DNA from: Ignavibacteriota bacterium
GTDB lineage: Bacteria > Bacteroidota > Ignavibacteria > Tepidaquicellales > Tepidaquicellaceae
DNA: 64,000 nt
Direction: 5' to 3'
Assembly: GCA_016218085.1 (NCBI GenBank)
Contig: JACREY010000017.1
Location: 150,187 to 214,186 of the forward strand
The notes under the pieces are model-generated. The model did no database searches. It was given only the letters and a program-made list of their open reading frames with translations, and was not told the origin of the DNA. Position numbers and translations under genes: made by a program. Every line of letters begins with the position of its first letter. The first letter of the stretch is position 1. Of the stretch, positions 60,739-64,000 are shown piece after piece.

Positions 60739-61575
60739 ATGCACAAAATATTAGCCTACACGCTCATCTTCTTTTTAGCGGCAGCTAACTTCTTATTTGC
60801 CCAGGTAACACCCGATACCACACAAAATGCTGCAAGTTTCATTAATGCAGGTGTGAAGAAATATACCGATAAAGATTTCAACGGTGCAATTGCTGATTTT
60901 ACAAAAGCAATTGAAATTGATGCAAAGAATCTGGAAGCCTATTACAACAGGGGTATTTGCTACAATAGTCTGCAGGATTTCGCAAATGCTCTGACTGACT
61001 TTGATAAAGTAGTGGAACTGGACCCAAAATTTAATGATGTATATAATTTCAGGGTAAATATTTACATGAAGCAGAAAGATTATGAAAAGGCAATCGGTGA
61101 TTACGATAAAATCATTGCTGCAAATCCGAAGAACGAGAAGGCTTTAATGATGAGGGGTAAATTGTATTATGCACAGAAAGATTATATGATGGCAGCATCG
61201 GATTTCGACCAGGTAATAGAGTTAAATCCCGGAAACGCAGACGCATACAACAGCAGAGGACAGGCTAACAAAAATATGAACCAGACCGATAATGCGATAG
61301 CTGACTACACAAAAGCGATAGAACTGAATCCCGGAATGTCTATTGCATATTTCAACCGTGCATTAGTATACGGCAACCTGCAGAAGAACGATCTTGCCAT
61401 TGCTGATTATAACAAGGTAATCGAACTTACCCCTAATGACGTGGATTCTTATGTTAACAGAGGCTCATTAAAATACAATGCAAACGATACCAAAGGCGCC
61501 TGCGAAGATTGGAAGAAAGCGAAGGAGATCGGCTCGAAAGAAGTTGATGAATTAATAGGAAAGTTCTGTAAATAA
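60739..61575 (+). CDS. Exported tetratricopeptide-repeat protein
   Basis: 278 residues. The signal peptide (LAYTLIFFLAAANFLFAQ) is followed by six to seven TPR units of 34 residues, each like DFNGAIADFTKAIEIDAKNLEAYYNRGICY. The final part (CEDWKKAKEIGSKEVDELIGKFC) has two Cys. It is a periplasmic protein-interaction scaffold with no known partner. It is convergent with the TonB-receptor gene over a strong shared terminator. Confidence 0.88.
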   Translation: MHKILAYTLIFFLAAANFLFAQVTPDTTQNAASFINAGVKKYTDKDFNGAIADFTKAIEIDAKNLEAYYNRGICYNSLQDFANALTDFDKVVELDPKFNDVYNFRVNIYMKQKDYEKAIGDYDKIIAANPKNEKALMMRGKLYYAQKDYMMAASDFDQVIELNPGNADAYNSRGQANKNMNQTDNAIADYTKAIELNPGMSIAYFNRALVYGNLQKNDLAIADYNKVIELTPNDVDSYVNRGSLKYNANDTKGACEDWKKAKEIGSKEVDELIGKFCK

Positions 61576-61610
61576 GATTAAAAGATTCATAAGATTCTTA
61601 AGATTATAGA

Positions 61611-61644
61611 AAAAAGTCCTCCGATGTACATCGGAGGACTTTTT
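61611..61644. terminator. Perfect 34-bp bidirectional terminator
   Basis: The two 17-base arms centre on 61627/61628 and carry AAAAAGTCCTCCGATGT. The run of T at the right end and A at the left end lets it stop both the TPR gene (plus) and the TonB-receptor gene (minus). Its TCCTCCGAT/ATCGGAGGA core is shared with the hairpin at 20306-20345. Confidence 0.92.
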
Positions 61645-61681
61645 TTATTTCAGAAATTCTATAATTTTTAATCTTATAAAC

Positions 61682-63994
61682 TTAAAACTGCAAGCTGAAT
61701 CCGCCTACCGGCATAAAAGCCCACTGGTAAACGGTTCCGACTTCGTTTTTATCCTTGTTCCAGAAATATCCGAAAACATTTTCACGATTATATACGTTTT
61801 GGAGTTCCATATATGCTGTAAGAGTTGCGGCTTTGAAATAAAATTTCTTATCCACTCTTAAATCAAGCCGGTGGTAATCAATATATCTCTCACCGTTGAA
61901 TTTATCCATATTATAAACTCCCCTGCCGAGCGATTTTGATTTTGCGTTATCAAACGGAGTGTAAGGCCTGCCTCCTGCATATTTGAACTTAATTCCAATT
62001 AGCCAGTCATCCGCAACCTGATAACCTGCAATTACAGTGAACTGATGAGTCGGATCGAATGCCGCAGGCTTTTCTCCGCCTGCAAGTGCCGTGAACCCGG
62101 ACTTTGAATATGAATAAGTGAGCAGTCCGTAAATTCCGTTACCCGTAAGTTTCTTCTGTAATGAAATATCCAGTCCCTTAATATCACCATAACCAGCACT
62201 TGTCGAAGCACCTACAAGATTAGGTCCGTAATTTGCTCCGCCGTCTATTAAAATGTACCTCGGGTCATCTAGGCTTACCGGATAGCCGTTATATACTTTA
62301 TGATAAATTTCAACTACTGCATTGAAAGAAGAGCTTAGCATGTGCTCTATTCCAAAAACATAATGCTCGCATTTAATGCTGTTCAGGTTTTTATTTTGAG
62401 AATTAGATGCCAGCCAAACATTTTCAGGACTCTGGCGGAAAATACCAAAAGATGCGTTAATAGAGGTAGTTGGTAATACTTTGTATGAAACACCGATTCT
62501 CGGAGAGAATTCTGATTTCAACCTGATGTAATCAAAATAATCGAACCTGCCGCCTACATTCACAATGATTTTTTCATTGAAGAGTTTACCCGTAAAATTA
62601 AGTGAAGAATAATACTTATTTGCATTTAATTTTGAACTAAAACGCAATTCAGGAATCGGATACCCTTCCGGTGTTGTGTCTGCTTTTGCATACATATCAC
62701 TTTTGAATATCAAATGTTTTCCGCCTGCACTGAAATTCATAAAAAGGTAATTACTCAGCTTGTAATTCAAATCGAATTTGAAGTTTGTTGTATTTTCATA
62801 TGAATCGTTAAAATATTCCCTGATACCTGTTTTTGAAAAAATTAAATCGTCATAATAATCGGTACGTGTATTTGAAACTACCGCCTGCATATATCCTTTG
62901 TTAAATAATCTCGTATAATTTAATCCGGCGGTGTAAGAGTTCGTCCTGTCATCTGAATCGTAGGGCCAGTCATTTACGGTTGTATTTTCATCGACCTTGA
63001 AATTTATTTTATCTATTGCCCCGAATCCAACTAGACTGAGAATGTTATTGTTGTCAAATTTATAATCAAGCTTCATATTTATATCCCAGTAATTCGGAAC
63101 TGCGGTCAGGCGGATTGCGCTTTTAAGCAAATCGAGATAACTCCTTCTGACCGAAAGAATATATGAGGATTTTTTCGAAATCGGACCTTCAAAAAGTCCT
63201 CCGAACCCTGCCATATTAAAATCAACATTGTTGATATAATTTGTTTTGCTCCCTTCCCTGAATTTAATGTCAACTACACTGGAAAGTTTATCGCCGTATT
63301 TTGAAATGAATCCGCCCGTATAAATATCGGCTTCGCGAATTAATTTGAGATTAATAAACCCGATTGGTCCGCCTGTTGTGCCGAGCGAGCCGTAATGGTT
63401 TATGTTTGGAATTTCAATACCGTCAACAAGAAAAAGATTTTCGGAAGGTGAGCCGCCGCGAACAATTAAATCATTTCTCTGGTCGTTAACAAGCGATACT
63501 CCGGGTGCTGTCTGAAGCATTCTGGAAATATCTTCCGCCGCTCCCGGTGCGCGCCTGACCTCTTCATAGTCGAGATTAAGTGAACTGACATTTACATCTG
63601 AATTTTTCTGGAAGTAATTTGCTTCTACGTTTATATCTTCCGTCGTAATATTTGTTGAGTTAAGCTCAACTACCACTACAACCGGTTTTGAAGAATAAAC
63701 AACTATATCCGATAAATTCTTTGGTGTATATCCAATATTCGATACTTCGATGCGGTATGTTCCGTAAATAAGTCTCTCGAATTTGAACTCACCATTTTTA
63801 TCGGAACCGGTTTTTAAATCGGTATTAATAATTTTAATTACAGCTCCTTCGATTCCCTTTTGAGTTTCATTATCAATCACCTTGCCATAAATTATACCGT
63901 TATCTTTATCATTAATATCATCTGCGTTTGAAATCCTGTAAAATAAAAACATAATCAGTACTGCTGTTATAATCCTCATTGTAAATTTTTCCAT
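61682..63994 (-). CDS. TonB-dependent outer-membrane receptor
   Basis: 770 residues. MRIITAVL near 63979 may be the true start, since the signal peptide core follows. A carboxypeptidase-regulatory-like domain (GKVIDNETQKGIEGAVIKI) precedes a plug domain (LNLDYEEVRRAPGAAEDISRMLQTAPGV, LIVRGGSPSENLFLVDGIEIPN) and a large barrel to the C-terminal Phe (GGFSLQF). No TonB-box or partner genes are clear. SusC-like size is absent (usually over 950), so it is a general TonB receptor for metal complexes or small ligands. Confidence 0.92.
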   Translation of the reverse strand: MEKFTMRIITAVLIMFLFYRISNADDINDKDNGIIYGKVIDNETQKGIEGAVIKIINTDLKTGSDKNGEFKFERLIYGTYRIEVSNIGYTPKNLSDIVVYSSKPVVVVVELNSTNITTEDINVEANYFQKNSDVNVSSLNLDYEEVRRAPGAAEDISRMLQTAPGVSLVNDQRNDLIVRGGSPSENLFLVDGIEIPNINHYGSLGTTGGPIGFINLKLIREADIYTGGFISKYGDKLSSVVDIKFREGSKTNYINNVDFNMAGFGGLFEGPISKKSSYILSVRRSYLDLLKSAIRLTAVPNYWDINMKLDYKFDNNNILSLVGFGAIDKINFKVDENTTVNDWPYDSDDRTNSYTAGLNYTRLFNKGYMQAVVSNTRTDYYDDLIFSKTGIREYFNDSYENTTNFKFDLNYKLSNYLFMNFSAGGKHLIFKSDMYAKADTTPEGYPIPELRFSSKLNANKYYSSLNFTGKLFNEKIIVNVGGRFDYFDYIRLKSEFSPRIGVSYKVLPTTSINASFGIFRQSPENVWLASNSQNKNLNSIKCEHYVFGIEHMLSSSFNAVVEIYHKVYNGYPVSLDDPRYILIDGGANYGPNLVGASTSAGYGDIKGLDISLQKKLTGNGIYGLLTYSYSKSGFTALAGGEKPAAFDPTHQFTVIAGYQVADDWLIGIKFKYAGGRPYTPFDNAKSKSLGRGVYNMDKFNGERYIDYHRLDLRVDKKFYFKAATLTAYMELQNVYNRENVFGYFWNKDKNEVGTVYQWAFMPVGGFSLQF

Positions 63995-64000
63995 AATATA

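Overview
The window looks like a chromosome segment from a Bacteroidota/Chlorobiota-lineage bacterium, most likely an ignavibacterium (inference). The support is five proteins ending in a type IX secretion (T9SS) sorting domain with the YPNPFNP signature, lipoproteins, a TonB-dependent receptor with a carboxypeptidase-regulatory-like domain, moderately AT-rich DNA, and spacers full of short palindromic repeats. There is no phage, no CRISPR array and no rRNA; one tRNA (Val, GAC) is present.

Positions 1-19.8 kb form an electron-transfer island. A T9SS-exported nonaheme cytochrome (2247-4328, minus) lies divergently from an NtrC-type sigma-54 activator (4695-6050) and a long plus-strand gene series. 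The series encodes a degenerate receiver protein, a 19-heme membrane-anchored cytochrome, a cytochrome b, an 18-heme NapC-like cytochrome, a tetraheme c554-like protein, an outer-membrane beta-barrel, a 14-heme cytochrome and a 5-heme lipoprotein. It continues with cytochrome c maturation genes ccmC, ccmD (a 45-codon gene), ccmE (Cys-type) and ccmF. Sigma-54-like -24/-12 elements precede both the exported cytochrome and the series, and similar TGTGG-TTTTT-CC sites lie 50-80 bp upstream of each. The simplest reading is a regulated quinol-to-outside porin-cytochrome conduit (about 60 heme sites in the series plus 9 in the exported protein) with some of its assembly machinery.

Positions 19.8-32.5 kb carry repeat-rich spacers, an Omp85-family protein, a YitT-family membrane protein, two related T9SS cargo proteins, a fused 2-oxoacid dehydrogenase E1, a T9SS BNR/Ycf48-like protein, an unknown small protein and a POT-like transporter. 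A pair of about 82-bp inverted-repeat elements sits behind two of these genes.

Positions 32.5-38.6 kb are translation housekeeping: tRNA-Val, thrS, infC (AUU start), rpmI, rplT, pheS (no pheT next to it), then two cyclophilin-type prolyl isomerase lipoproteins. Positions 38.7-44.9 kb are minus-strand envelope genes: an unknown protein, ubiX, an ABC-2-like membrane protein, mltG with a long N-terminal extension, and a polytopic glycosyltransferase-like protein with TPRs.

Positions 44.95-46.15 kb hold a REP-associated transposase (RAYT) module: REP palindromes, a small basic ORF and the transposase, all inside a 57-bp direct repeat. After it come rho, RNase G, an unknown secreted protein flanked by direct repeats, an orphan nuoG, a T9SS FG-GAP protein, recA-recX, a YciI-like protein, an S9 peptidase, a CoA-binding protein, a VanX-type dipeptidase, a DHCW-type cupin, a TPR protein and a TonB-dependent receptor.
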